Source of the DNA: CAVRCT01 sp963719645
GTDB lineage: Bacteria > Pseudomonadota > Gammaproteobacteria > DSM-16500
NCBI GenBank assembly: GCA_963719645.1
Contig: CAVRCT010000005.1
Coordinates: 186,001-250,000 of the forward strand
DNA: 64,000 bases
Reading direction: 5' to 3'
In this document: positions 52,774-61,347 of the stretch, in pieces
Position numbering within the stretch: the stretch's first letter is position 1
Layout of the letters: each line of letters starts with the position of its first letter
Notes under the pieces: model-generated
What the model was told of the DNA's origin: nothing
Seen by the model: only the letters and a program-made list of their open reading frames with translations
The model's database searches: none
Translations under genes and position numbers: made by a program

Positions 52774-54071
52774 TGGAGACGGCAACTCAGCAATCTTGGG
52801 TGGAAAAATGCGTGGCAAACAATCCCTATTTTGCTGATCAATCTTGGCTGCAACCCTTTCGCGCAGAGGCATTGCGAAAATTTCAGCAACGCGGTTTTCC
52901 AACACGCAAAGAAGAAGCGTGGAAATACACAACCATGACAAGTTTGTCAGCGCCAGAGATAACACTTCCCGCAAAACAATCAGCGGCAAGCCTATTGAAA
53001 TTGCGCCACGTTCTTGAGACAAAATACATTTCTCAGCATCGAATGGTGTTCGTCAATGGTCAGTATGCGCAGGAATTATCGCATACAAGTGATTTACCCA
53101 AAGGGGTTACGTTGTTGCCTTTGTCAGAAGCGGTTGTTCAGCAAGAGGAAGTCGTCAAAGCAAATTTATTACGAGAATACAATGAAGCGCATTATCCGTT
53201 TGCAACATTAAATGCAGCGTTGATGAGCGATGGCATTTTTTTACAGGTGCCTAAAGGCATTGTCATTGCAGAGCCGATTCATTTAATTTTTCTCAATACC
53301 GAGCAAAGCGATTTTACCCTGCAACCGCGCAATATTATTTTGGTGGAGCAAGGTGCAGAAGTGAAGCTCGTTGAAGAGCATACAGCTGTACAAGCACAAC
53401 AGTATTTTTCGAATGTGGTTACCGAGATTCATGCAGCAGAAAATTCACATGTTCATTTTTATAAATTACAAAATGAAAGTCTCAGCGCAACACATTGCGC
53501 GTCGATATTTATTCGCCAAGCACAAGATAGCCACGTTAGAACATTTACTTTTTCCCATGGCAGCAAATTAGCCCGAGAAGATGTCACCGTGTTGCAAGCA
53601 GGGCCGGGTGCGCACACTGACATGCATGGCTTGTATCTGCTGCAACAGGATCAACAACATATTGATCACCATGTCCATGTGGATCATCAAGCACCGCATG
53701 GCGTCAGCAAAATGGTATACAAGGGAATTTTAGCCAAAAAATCCCGAGCGGTCTTTAATGGCAAAGTATATGTGCATGCGAATGCTCAGCATATTCATGC
53801 GCATCAAGCGAATCATAATTTACTCTTGTCGAATGATGCGGAAGTGAATACCAAACCCGAGTTAGAAATTTATGCCAACGATGTTCGCTGTACGCATGGC
53901 GCAACGGTCGGACAACTCGCGACAGACGCTTTATTTTATCTTTGCTCACGCGGTATTACGAAAGAAGTGGCGTTAAAAATGCTGACCCAAGCGTTTGCGA
54001 ATGAAATATTTTCTGAGATGGATTCAGTTGAATTAAGAGAATATGTTAAACATCAGGTGATGCCCGCATGA
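52770..54071 (+). CDS. sufD: Fe-S cluster assembly protein SufD
   Basis: 433 residues from the ATG at 52770, which overlaps the sufC stop. N-terminal helical region with FPTRKEEAWKYTTMTSL, then the beta-helix core: DGIFLQVPKGIVIAEPIHLIF, GPGAHTDMHGLYLLQQDQQHIDHHVHVDH, and C-terminal DVRCTHGATVGQLATDALFYLCSRGI. Partner of SufB in the scaffold; the conserved His is in CTHGATVGQL. It overlaps sufS by 4 bases. Confidence 0.96.
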   Translation: MMETATQQSWVEKCVANNPYFADQSWLQPFRAEALRKFQQRGFPTRKEEAWKYTTMTSLSAPEITLPAKQSAASLLKLRHVLETKYISQHRMVFVNGQYAQELSHTSDLPKGVTLLPLSEAVVQQEEVVKANLLREYNEAHYPFATLNAALMSDGIFLQVPKGIVIAEPIHLIFLNTEQSDFTLQPRNIILVEQGAEVKLVEEHTAVQAQQYFSNVVTEIHAAENSHVHFYKLQNESLSATHCASIFIRQAQDSHVRTFTFSHGSKLAREDVTVLQAGPGAHTDMHGLYLLQQDQQHIDHHVHVDHQAPHGVSKMVYKGILAKKSRAVFNGKVYVHANAQHIHAHQANHNLLLSNDAEVNTKPELEIYANDVRCTHGATVGQLATDALFYLCSRGITKEVALKMLTQAFANEIFSEMDSVELREYVKHQVMPA

Positions 54072-55276
54072 ATCCGTATCAAAAAGATTTTCCGATTTTA
54101 GCGCAAACCATACATGGAAAGCCGCTGGTATTTTTAGACAGCGCAGCCAGTAGTCAAAAACCGCAATGTGTGATCGATGCCTTAATTCATTATTATCAAC
54201 ACGATCACGCGAATGTGCATCGCGGTGTTTATGAGTTGAGCGCACGTGCTACCAAAGCGTATGAGCATACGCGTACTGTGATTAAAGAATTTATCAATGC
54301 AGCCAGCACGTGTGAAATTATTTTTACCCGCGGCACAACGGATGCGATTAATTTAGTGGCGCAAAGTTATGGTGCCCAACATTTTAAAGCAGGCGATGAA
54401 ATCATTGTCAGCACGATGGAGCATCACTCTAATATTGTTTCATGGCAATTAGCCGCTGCGAAAGTGGGCGCAAGTTTACGGGTGATTCCTATTTCGGATG
54501 CGGGTGAAATCGATATGGCGGCGTATCGAAAATTATTTTCAACACACACCAAAATGGTCGCGGTAACCCACGCATCCAATGTATTAGGAACGATTAATCC
54601 CATTCAGGAAATGGTGAGCATTGCTCATTCGCATGGCGTGCCGGTTTTAGTCGATGGTGCACAAGCTATTCCGCATTTGCCGGTGGATGTGCGGGACTTG
54701 GATTGTGATTTTTACGCATTCTCTTCGCATAAAGCATATGGCCCAACGGGTGTCGGCGTTTTATACGGTAAAGAAAAATTATTGGAAAAAATGCCGCCTT
54801 ATCAAGGCGGTGGTGACATGATTGAAACGGTGCAGTTTACTCATTCAACGTACAACAAGCTGCCCTATAAATTTGAAGCCGGTACACCGAATATTGCGGA
54901 TATCGTCGCATTTGCAGCGGCATTGGACTATTTAAAAAATATTGGGATGCAAAACATTGCGGCGCACGAGCATAAATTATTGCAGTACGGCACTGAAAAA
55001 TTATCCGCTCTTCCTGGCTTAAAAATAATTGGCGAGGCAACCGAAAAAGTGGGTGTCATCTCATTTATGCTAGACGGCATTCATCCGCACGATATCGGCA
55101 CGATTTTGGATCATCAAGGTATTGCTGTGCGCGCAGGGCATCACTGTGCGATGCCGCTCATGGAACGGTTTGCGATTCCTGCCTGTGCGCGTGCGTCATT
55201 CGGTATTTATAATTCAGTTGAAGATGTTGATGCGTTAGTAGCAGGTCTTCAAACCGTACAAAGGATGTTTGCATGA
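54068..55276 (+). CDS. sufS: cysteine desulfurase SufS
   Basis: 402 residues, class V PLP enzyme. FLDSAASSQKPQCVIDAL at the start, NVHRGVYELSARATKAYE, PLP-Lys in DFYAFSSHKAYGPTGVGVLYG near 222, and the catalytic Cys loop VRAGHHCAMPLMERF near 360. Group II desulfurase that mobilises sulfur from cysteine. It overlaps the scaffold gene sufU by 4 bases. Confidence 0.96.
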   Translation: MNPYQKDFPILAQTIHGKPLVFLDSAASSQKPQCVIDALIHYYQHDHANVHRGVYELSARATKAYEHTRTVIKEFINAASTCEIIFTRGTTDAINLVAQSYGAQHFKAGDEIIVSTMEHHSNIVSWQLAAAKVGASLRVIPISDAGEIDMAAYRKLFSTHTKMVAVTHASNVLGTINPIQEMVSIAHSHGVPVLVDGAQAIPHLPVDVRDLDCDFYAFSSHKAYGPTGVGVLYGKEKLLEKMPPYQGGGDMIETVQFTHSTYNKLPYKFEAGTPNIADIVAFAAALDYLKNIGMQNIAAHEHKLLQYGTEKLSALPGLKIIGEATEKVGVISFMLDGIHPHDIGTILDHQGIAVRAGHHCAMPLMERFAIPACARASFGIYNSVEDVDALVAGLQTVQRMFA

Positions 55277-55728
55277 GCGCTGAATTAAGAGAATTATATC
55301 AATCCGTGATTATTGATCATGGCCGACACCCGAGAAATTTTGGGGCATTGGCGAGCGCCAATTATCATCAAGAAGGATTTAATCCATTATGCGGTGATAA
55401 AATTCAATTACACGTGCAAGCGAATAATGGGACCGTGGAAAAAATAAATTTTGAAGGATGTGGTTGTGCCATTTCGATGGCATCGGCTTCCTTGATGTCT
55501 GAAGTATTGCAAGGCAAATCCATTCAAGAGATAGATGACATTTTTTCAGCCTTTCACGAATTGGTCACGGTTGGAAATGACTCTGACAAATTAGGCAAAT
55601 TAACGGTGTTAGGTGGTGTGCGTGAATTTCCAGTCCGGGTGAAATGTGCAACGTTGGCCTGGCACACATTGAAAGCGGCATTGGCAAATGCAGCCGGTGT
55701 CGTATCCACAGAAGATGCAGCAGATTGA
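55273..55728 (+). CDS. sufU: SufU/IscU-type sulfur-transfer or scaffold protein
   Basis: 151 residues. HPRNFGAL and the three conserved Cys in NPLCGDKIQLHV, FEGCGCAISMASAS and FPVRVKCATLAWHTL, with the Asp of CGDK. The spacing with the insert before the last Cys is that of SufU, which accepts sulfur from SufS via zinc exchange. SufU in place of SufE is notable in a gammaproteobacterium but occurs in several lineages. Confidence 0.93.
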   Translation: MSAELRELYQSVIIDHGRHPRNFGALASANYHQEGFNPLCGDKIQLHVQANNGTVEKINFEGCGCAISMASASLMSEVLQGKSIQEIDDIFSAFHELVTVGNDSDKLGKLTVLGGVREFPVRVKCATLAWHTLKAALANAAGVVSTEDAAD

Positions 55729-55736
55729 GGTGAACC

Positions 55737-56081
55737 ATGGAAACAGTTATTTCATTAACCGATGCAGCCGTTAGCCATATCAAACAGATGATGGACAAGC
55801 AAGCGAATAGCAGGGGTTTTCGTTTATCGATTAAAAAAACGGGATGCTCTGGCTATGCGTATGTGCCAGCTATCATTGAACAAGAGACGGCAGGTGATTT
55901 ACATTTTGAAGCGCAGCAGGGTTTACACATTTATGTCGATCCAGCGTGCAAAGAATTTGTCAAAGACTTGGTGATTGATTACGTGGCAGATAACGCTGGT
56001 TTAAAACAAAAGAAATTAGTCTTCCTGAATCCAAACGAAAAAAATCGTTGTGGTTGCGGGGAAAGTTTCACGATTGATTAG
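55737..56081 (+). CDS. sufA: A-type Fe-S carrier SufA/IscA
   Basis: 114 residues. HesB/IscA fold: SLTDAAVSHIKQMMDKQ, IKKTGCSGYAYV with the first Cys, and the C-terminal NRCGCGESF pair. It receives clusters from the scaffold and delivers them. It follows sufU by 8 bases. Confidence 0.93.
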   Translation: METVISLTDAAVSHIKQMMDKQANSRGFRLSIKKTGCSGYAYVPAIIEQETAGDLHFEAQQGLHIYVDPACKEFVKDLVIDYVADNAGLKQKKLVFLNPNEKNRCGCGESFTID

Positions 56082-56095
56082 CACAGAGATAAACG

Positions 56096-56620
56096 ATGTT
56101 TAAGAAAGACACCATTGAAGTACAACGCGAATGTGATGGCATGCTCATTCCATCTGGCGTTAAAATTACGATCCAAAAAGGCTCGTTGGTTTATATTACC
56201 CAAGCGTTAGGCAACTCATACACGGTGTATGTCAATGGCAACTTAGCACGTGTTGCAGGCAAAGACGGTGACGCATTAGGCATGATCATCATGGATGAAC
56301 CAGATATAAATGAGATAGAGGGCAGCACGGAGCAAAAAATTTGGGAATTATTAAAAACGTGTTTTGATCCTGAAATTCCGGTCAATATTGTGGATTTAGG
56401 ATTGGTGTACGAATGCAAAGTGGATGAAGGCAGTGTCGCGATCAAGATGACGCTGACCGCTCCGGGTTGTGGCATGGGCCCGGTGTTAGTGGGCGAAGTG
56501 GAACAAAAAATTCGGTTAATTAAAGAGGTCACTGAGGTCCATGTCGATTTAGTTTTTGATCCTCCGTGGGATCGCGGCATGATGAGCGATGTGGCGAAAT
56601 TACAATTAGGTATGATGTGA
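56096..56620 (+). CDS. sufT: SufT-type Fe-S assembly factor (MIP18/DUF59)
   Basis: 174 residues. The N-terminal 75 residues are specific to SufT (VQRECDGMLIPSGVKITIQK, VTQALG-like YITQALGNSYTVYVNG); the C-terminal DUF59 domain has CFDPEIPVNIVDLGLVYECK, TAPGCGMGPVLVGEV and VDLVFDPPWDRGMMSD. It is involved in Fe-S maturation. Its position after sufA is conserved. Confidence 0.92.
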   Translation: MFKKDTIEVQRECDGMLIPSGVKITIQKGSLVYITQALGNSYTVYVNGNLARVAGKDGDALGMIIMDEPDINEIEGSTEQKIWELLKTCFDPEIPVNIVDLGLVYECKVDEGSVAIKMTLTAPGCGMGPVLVGEVEQKIRLIKEVTEVHVDLVFDPPWDRGMMSDVAKLQLGMM

Positions 56621-56624
56621 GGTA

Positions 56625-56948
56625 ATGATGACAACGCAAGAAATGATTCAAAAACAAATCAGTGAAAATCCCGTGATGCTTTACATGAAAGGCACGCCGC
56701 AATTTCCGCAATGTGGTTTTTCATCGAAAGCCGTCCAAATTTTAAAATCCTGTGGGTTAGAGACATTTGCATCAGTCAATGTGTTAGAAGAGCCTGAGAT
56801 TCGTCAAGGCATTAAAGATTTTTCCAATTGGCCGACGATTCCACAATTGTATGTGAAAGGCGAATTTGTGGGCGGCAGTGACATTATGGCGGAGATGTTT
56901 GAGAACGGTGAGTTGCAAGCGTTGATGAAAGAGCTTGTTAAGTTGTAG
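56625..56948 (+). CDS. grxD: monothiol glutaredoxin (CGFS type)
   Basis: 107 residues; ATG at 56625 or 56628, both close to GAGG. Active site in MKGTPQFPQCGFSSKAVQIL near 28-34, WPTIPQLYVKGEFVGGSDI near 72-90. CGFS glutaredoxins bind glutathione-ligated [2Fe-2S] clusters and traffic them, matching the suf operon it ends. Its last codon and the TAG stop lie within the terminal bases of repeat E2, so the C-terminus may have been set by the repeat. Confidence 0.95.
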   Translation: MMTTQEMIQKQISENPVMLYMKGTPQFPQCGFSSKAVQILKSCGLETFASVNVLEEPEIRQGIKDFSNWPTIPQLYVKGEFVGGSDIMAEMFENGELQALMKELVKL

Positions 56949-57240
56949 GGTGGATTAGACGCGCCTTTTGCGTCGTAATCCACCTTATCAAATTGCTGCA
57001 GCTTGGTGGATTACGACGCAAAAGGCGCGTCTAATCCACCCTACAACTAAGGTAATTTTGCTTAGAATGCTATCACTCTATAGAGGTTGCTTAAGTATCT
57101 ACATAAGCCTCCGCTGCGTCGTCCTGAAAAATCTTACACCCAAATCATTTGACCGCAGCTTGACGCGCATGGCCTTGTGGGGGAAGGAAATTACGGAATT
57201 TGATTTGTGATGAATTATGCAACAATGCTCTTTGATAGCG
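56942..57240. repeat. palindrome E2 followed by H and F fragments
   Basis: E2 (56942-57048) is a palindrome with the same GTTGTAGGGTGGATTAGACG arms as E1 and a slightly longer loop; it starts inside the grxD stop region and could terminate the suf transcript. From 57049 come H sequence (TTTTGCTTAGAATGCTATCA), an F piece (CCTCCGCTGCGTCGTCCTG) and H again (GCTTGACGCGCATGGCC ... GAATTATGCAACAA). No credible gene lies in the 339-base gap. Confidence 0.85.
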
Positions 57241-57287
57241 GTGTTACTCTAAAGTAAGAGCACATTTTAGCGAGGTAAAACTTATTG

Positions 57288-57716
57288 CTATTTACCCGTA
57301 ACCTTATGCCACCAATCCAAGCGAGGCAGATAAAGCAGTAAATAAATCAACACAGCCGTCAATATCGCCACTAAGTACATGCCAAATGCCACTGTTAAAC
57401 CCACCGCAGAGGTTGCCCACAAGGTCGCAGCCGTGGTTAAACCACTGACATAATCACCTTGCCGAAAAATCACACCGCCGCCTAAAAAACCAATGCCAGT
57501 GACGACTTGCGCGGCGATGCGGGAGGGATCTGCGCCAATAATGCTAATGGATAAAACGCCAAAGACACAGGCACCTAATGAAATGGAACCATAGGTACGG
57601 ATACCCGCCGAAATGCCGTGACGTTCACGCTCCCAGCCAATCAACGCGCCTAATAAGAATGAGATGACGACACGCGCAAAAATTTCAAAATCCGGTTGTA
57701 ATTCAATGAGCGTCAT
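57288..57716 (-). CDS. MgtC/SapB-family membrane protein
   Basis: 142 residues from the ATG at 57716 (MTLIELQPDFEIFARVVISF), about five transmembrane segments. Family signatures LLGALIGWERERHGISAGIRTYG near 20-42 and TGIGFLGGGVIFRQGDYVSGLTTAATLWATSAVG near 75-110. In intracellular pathogens MgtC supports survival at low Mg2+ and in macrophages; this short form lacks the C-terminal soluble domain of Salmonella MgtC, so the exact role is open. Confidence 0.88.
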   Translation of the reverse strand: MTLIELQPDFEIFARVVISFLLGALIGWERERHGISAGIRTYGSISLGACVFGVLSISIIGADPSRIAAQVVTGIGFLGGGVIFRQGDYVSGLTTAATLWATSAVGLTVAFGMYLVAILTAVLIYLLLYLPRLDWWHKVTGK

Positions 57717-58013
57717 AATGCTGGCCTTATAAAAAAATTCCAATTAAATATACCACTCGCGCTTCAAAATGCGAAGGTTAACAGAGATATACTTAATAAA
57801 ATTACCCATTACCATGTTTTGTAATACAATTTTTTCATAGCAATAAAAAGGCGCAGCTTGCTATGCCAAGCAGTGCTATCAATACATTAGGTTGGCTATT
57901 GTTGTTATAGACTATAAGATAGATTGCTCGGCGATGGATTTTAATTTTATAGACTATTTGTCACGCAACACGCCTTTCTACCAGTATGTAGAGGGTTATG
58001 GCAAAGTACAAAT
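57717..58013. other. 297-base gap, nothing recognised
   Basis: AT-rich sequence between the MgtC-like gene and the next minus-strand gene. No repeat family, RNA gene or convincing terminator is visible; only a short imperfect pairing around GGCGCAGCTTGC at 57851. Confidence 0.5.
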
Positions 58014-59855
58014 TTATACGCGAGGCTGACGCTGATAAATATCATATTTATAATATGAGATACCTTGTGCAGCGATGGCTTTTTGCATGAGAGCATGAAT
58101 GATCGCTTTGTTGCGGGCAGTCAATTTAAGTAATCCAGCCTGTTGTTGTTCAAGAAACTGTTGTTCTTCAGGTGTTAGGCTAATGTGTCCAGTGATATAA
58201 GTATGTCTTAATTGCAAGATATCGCCATAAAAAATGTAATAAACAATTCGTTGAGTGCCGTGACCTGTTAATGCAATGATATGTGGCCATAGATGACTTG
58301 TTTTAATATGTTGAAAATCATCTGCTAAAAATAACCCAAACTGCATTTGGTCGGGATAAGAATATTTTTGTTCTATCGAAGCGACATAATGATAATGTTG
58401 CCACGCCTGACGAAAAGCTGCATTTCTTGAAAAATAATCAATGTAATTGATGTCATTGTTCATCAACCAAGTTTTATATTTGCTGGTATCTACAAAAACA
58501 TAAGCTGGTTTTTGATTATTTAAATCATCGGTAATTAATTGAGTCAAGAATTGACTATCTTTTAATAGCTGTTGTGAAGCAGGATGATAATGTGCCACTA
58601 CCATTCTGCGGATGATGCTAGGCAGCTCAAAGTGAGCGAAGCGCGCAGCTAATTTTTCATGGGCATAAAAAAGTGTCGGCATATCATTTTCGATGGCCGT
58701 GGTAACAAATAATACGGATTGATTGGGCAATTGTTTTTTTAAGTAACTGATAAAAGGCTGCATTAATTTTTTATATTCCATTCCATTCGTAAAAGAATGA
58801 AAAGCAAACGAAATAGGATAACAAAAAATCAATGTGATTAAACAAACTAGAAAAAGATAATCTTTAGTGCTTTTGTGTATTTGGTTAAAAAGAAATAAGG
58901 CGAGATATAATAAGATCGATAACGAAAAGCAGGGTAAAACATGGTAATCCCAAAAAGTACGCTGGATTAAATAGGAAAATTGGCAGCCAATCAGCGCCAG
59001 TAATAACACGGTATAAAAGGAGATATATTTTTGATTTTTACTTACGAAAAAGTAAAGCAAGCCAGCGCTCAATGAAAATAAAAATCCAGAATTTAAAAAA
59101 GTTGAAAACCAGTTATTTGCTATGGAGTCATAAAAATAGCGTAATGATAAGGGTGCAATGACTCGGTAATAATCAGGATAATAAATATCAACTAGCAGAA
59201 TGTAGCTTGCAAATAATACCATAATTGCAATTATTTCAGGCCGCAACCAAGAAAGGACGCTGCGTTTTTTATACAAATAATATAACTCAAGAAGACCGAG
59301 CGTCGCACAAAAAAAAGGTTTTATCGCAAAACCTATCCCGGCCAATCCGCCGATCAATACTGCAATCGCAGAATTAACTGACTTACCCTTCAAACGATTT
59401 GTCAGCAAAAATATATAAGGCATGGTTAAAACCAAAAGAAAAACTTCGCGCTGGCCAAAGTTTATTTGTGGCAAAACAAGAAAGATAAATGCTAAAAAAA
59501 GAGTCGTTACTTTTGCGAAAAAACCATCTTCTGGCGAAAAAAACTTTTTTAATAAAAAATAACAGAGAGTGAGAGAAAAAGAAGCCAGTATAAAAAAATA
59601 GAGACGAAATGCATCGGGAATAAACAGAGAAAAATGCTTAGAAAGTAGAATAGTGGGAGAATAAAGAAAATGTGTTAAGGGTAAATTGACATCAAAAAAA
59701 TCAGTTAGGTAATTCCCGCCTGCTAATATTCGTTCGCTGACTTGAATGCACCAGCTCACATCCCAATTGAGTAAAAGTTGTCGTTGCGTTAACCAAGCGA
59801 TGAGGTACATGCTGATGAGGCAGAGTGGGAAGGTAAATTTTTTTATTAAAGTCAT
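58014..59855 (-). CDS. multipass membrane protein, GT-C glycosyltransferase-like
   Basis: 613 residues with about eleven hydrophobic segments in the first 370 and a soluble C-terminal domain of about 240 residues. The first periplasmic loop (NWDVSWCIQVSERILAGGNYLTDFFDVNLPL) has the acidic residues and layout of GT-C enzymes such as PMT/ArnT, which use polyprenyl-linked sugars. The C-terminal part with YAHEKLAARFAHFELPSI is not recognised. It stands apart from, but on the same strand as, the three glycan genes at 60310-63076. Confidence 0.65.
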   Translation of the reverse strand: MTLIKKFTFPLCLISMYLIAWLTQRQLLLNWDVSWCIQVSERILAGGNYLTDFFDVNLPLTHFLYSPTILLSKHFSLFIPDAFRLYFFILASFSLTLCYFLLKKFFSPEDGFFAKVTTLFLAFIFLVLPQINFGQREVFLLVLTMPYIFLLTNRLKGKSVNSAIAVLIGGLAGIGFAIKPFFCATLGLLELYYLYKKRSVLSWLRPEIIAIMVLFASYILLVDIYYPDYYRVIAPLSLRYFYDSIANNWFSTFLNSGFLFSLSAGLLYFFVSKNQKYISFYTVLLLALIGCQFSYLIQRTFWDYHVLPCFSLSILLYLALFLFNQIHKSTKDYLFLVCLITLIFCYPISFAFHSFTNGMEYKKLMQPFISYLKKQLPNQSVLFVTTAIENDMPTLFYAHEKLAARFAHFELPSIIRRMVVAHYHPASQQLLKDSQFLTQLITDDLNNQKPAYVFVDTSKYKTWLMNNDINYIDYFSRNAAFRQAWQHYHYVASIEQKYSYPDQMQFGLFLADDFQHIKTSHLWPHIIALTGHGTQRIVYYIFYGDILQLRHTYITGHISLTPEEQQFLEQQQAGLLKLTARNKAIIHALMQKAIAAQGISYYKYDIYQRQPRV

Positions 59856-59915
59856 AAAGGTTTCTAACTCTTATTAAATTCGGAATGCTATTTATAGGTA
59901 TCAAGCTGAAGAGAC

Positions 59916-60321
59916 GTTGTTGCATCAGTCAATATTCACTTCATGCGTGATTTCCTTCCCTTCACAAGGGCATACGCGTTAAGCTAAGGAAATGTTGCTT
60001 AAAAACTCCGTCGTTGCGAGCCCCGTAGGGGCGCGGCAATCCAGTTTTTTGCTTTAATTCTCTGCAAAATTAAACCAAATGCAAAATCTGGATTGCTTCG
60101 TCGCAAAAAACGCTCCTCGCAACGACGGAGTTTTTAAGCAAAATTTTCTTAGCGTGATGCCTATGTTCACAAAAGGGCTTAGGTATCAAGACAAGCCTCC
60201 GCTGTGTCGTCCCGCGCTAAAAGCCGCGCGGGACGACACATGGGTGGCTTGTCTAGATCCCTAAGCCGCAAGCAACTGTGTTAAAAATCACGGATGAAGT
60301 AAAGTCGAATTATGCAACAAC
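59916..60321. repeat. composite nested palindrome (family H with G and F inside)
   Basis: Outer inverted ends GTTGTTGCAT (59916) and ATGCAACAAC (60312-60321). Within it is a G palindrome (59999-60137) with arms TTAAAAACTCCGTCGTTGCG and its inverse, flanked by AAGGAAATGTTGCTT and AAGCAAAATTTTCTTAGC; then an F-type palindrome (60181-60262) with arms CAAGCCTCCGCTGTGTCGTC and GCGCGGGACGACACATG. The last 12 bases encode the C-terminus and stop of the STELLO-like gene. No gene in the 454-base gap. Confidence 0.85.
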
Positions 60322-61347
60322 ACCTTGACTATGCTTGCTCACCGCCGAAAACATTTCAATATCCGCAAACCAATCCTGTAATAATTGGATTTCTTCTTGT
60401 TGAATCAATTGCATCTCAATTAACTTTTCATAACAAACCAGCATATTATCCGGAATGTTTGCAACCCCCGCATTCAAATTCAATCCTTGCAACGCCAAAC
60501 CAATTTTTTCATTCTGTAAAAAATTATCAATTTCCATCGTGAAATCTTTCATCAAATCATGTTCGTTGCGTTCTTGATAAACGGTAGAAGGTGTGAAAAG
60601 AACATGCCAATCATTGGCCCAAGCAATGCGTTGCGCCACAAAGCTTTTCCAAATATCCGTCACACGTGCATTACACGTTATTGGCAAATATAACAAAGGA
60701 AAAGCAGGTGCAAAAAATAGCGTGCTTTGCGTGTTGAATGGACACCAAGCATTATTTCCCAGGGCAAAAGACTCTGTGCCTGGAAATGAAATCGGTAAGG
60801 GTTGGGTTAAACGATAAATCGCATCGACATCCGGATTTTCATCCGCCAACCCTTGTTGAATAGGACATGGCAATTGTTTTTTCTCTAACGTTGAGAGCGC
60901 CGGAACATTTTTTTTAACATAATTTAAAGGTAACCCACGCGGCCAAATATTCTCATGGGTAAAATATTTATAAATATTCACCCAGCCTTGATCGTGTAAT
61001 GAATGGGCTTCTTGCATCAACTGTTTGTCTGCAAAAAAAGTATCATTCGGAAAGTTATCATCGTCCGATTCCATGATAATGTCACAGCCCGCTTGCATCG
61101 CCAGCAAATAACCCAGATTTTTACGCGCATAACTGTTTTTGGGCAGCGAGCGACTCAGCGCAAAAGGAAGTTGCGACTGTCTTGCCATGCTCCAATAATC
61201 ACAATCGGCTAATTGAAAATCCGTTGGTGACTTGGCATCGCCAATCAAAAAAAATGCTACATCATTTTTTTTGCATTCCGCTGCAAATTTTTTCAGTGCG
61301 GCATTGGGTGCGTGAATGGATGTGATCACTAAAGCTTGTTTTTTCAT
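60310..61347 (-). CDS. STELLO-type (DUF288) glycosyltransferase-like protein
   Basis: 345 residues from the ATG at 61347, which has GGAG upstream and overlaps the preceding gene stop by 4 bases. ALVITSIHAPNAALKKFA at the start and RKNLGYLLAMQAGCDIIMESDDDNFP with a DxD-type metal site near 100-110 match the STELLO/DUF288 family, best known in plants (Golgi) and protists. TVYQERNEHDLMKDF near 280 is also typical. No membrane anchor here, so it is probably cytoplasmic. The last residues GVVA and stop come from the H repeat end. Confidence 0.8.
   Translation of the reverse strand: MKKQALVITSIHAPNAALKKFAAECKKNDVAFFLIGDAKSPTDFQLADCDYWSMARQSQLPFALSRSLPKNSYARKNLGYLLAMQAGCDIIMESDDDNFPNDTFFADKQLMQEAHSLHDQGWVNIYKYFTHENIWPRGLPLNYVKKNVPALSTLEKKQLPCPIQQGLADENPDVDAIYRLTQPLPISFPGTESFALGNNAWCPFNTQSTLFFAPAFPLLYLPITCNARVTDIWKSFVAQRIAWANDWHVLFTPSTVYQERNEHDLMKDFTMEIDNFLQNEKIGLALQGLNLNAGVANIPDNMLVCYEKLIEMQLIQQEEIQLLQDWFADIEMFSAVSKHSQGVVA

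Noticed and set aside
56968..57210. 80-residue plus-strand open frame
   Set aside because: It lies wholly within the E2, H and F repeats and has no ribosome-binding site or family resemblance.
60079..60264. 61-residue plus-strand open frame
   Set aside because: It runs across the G and F palindromes of the composite repeat.
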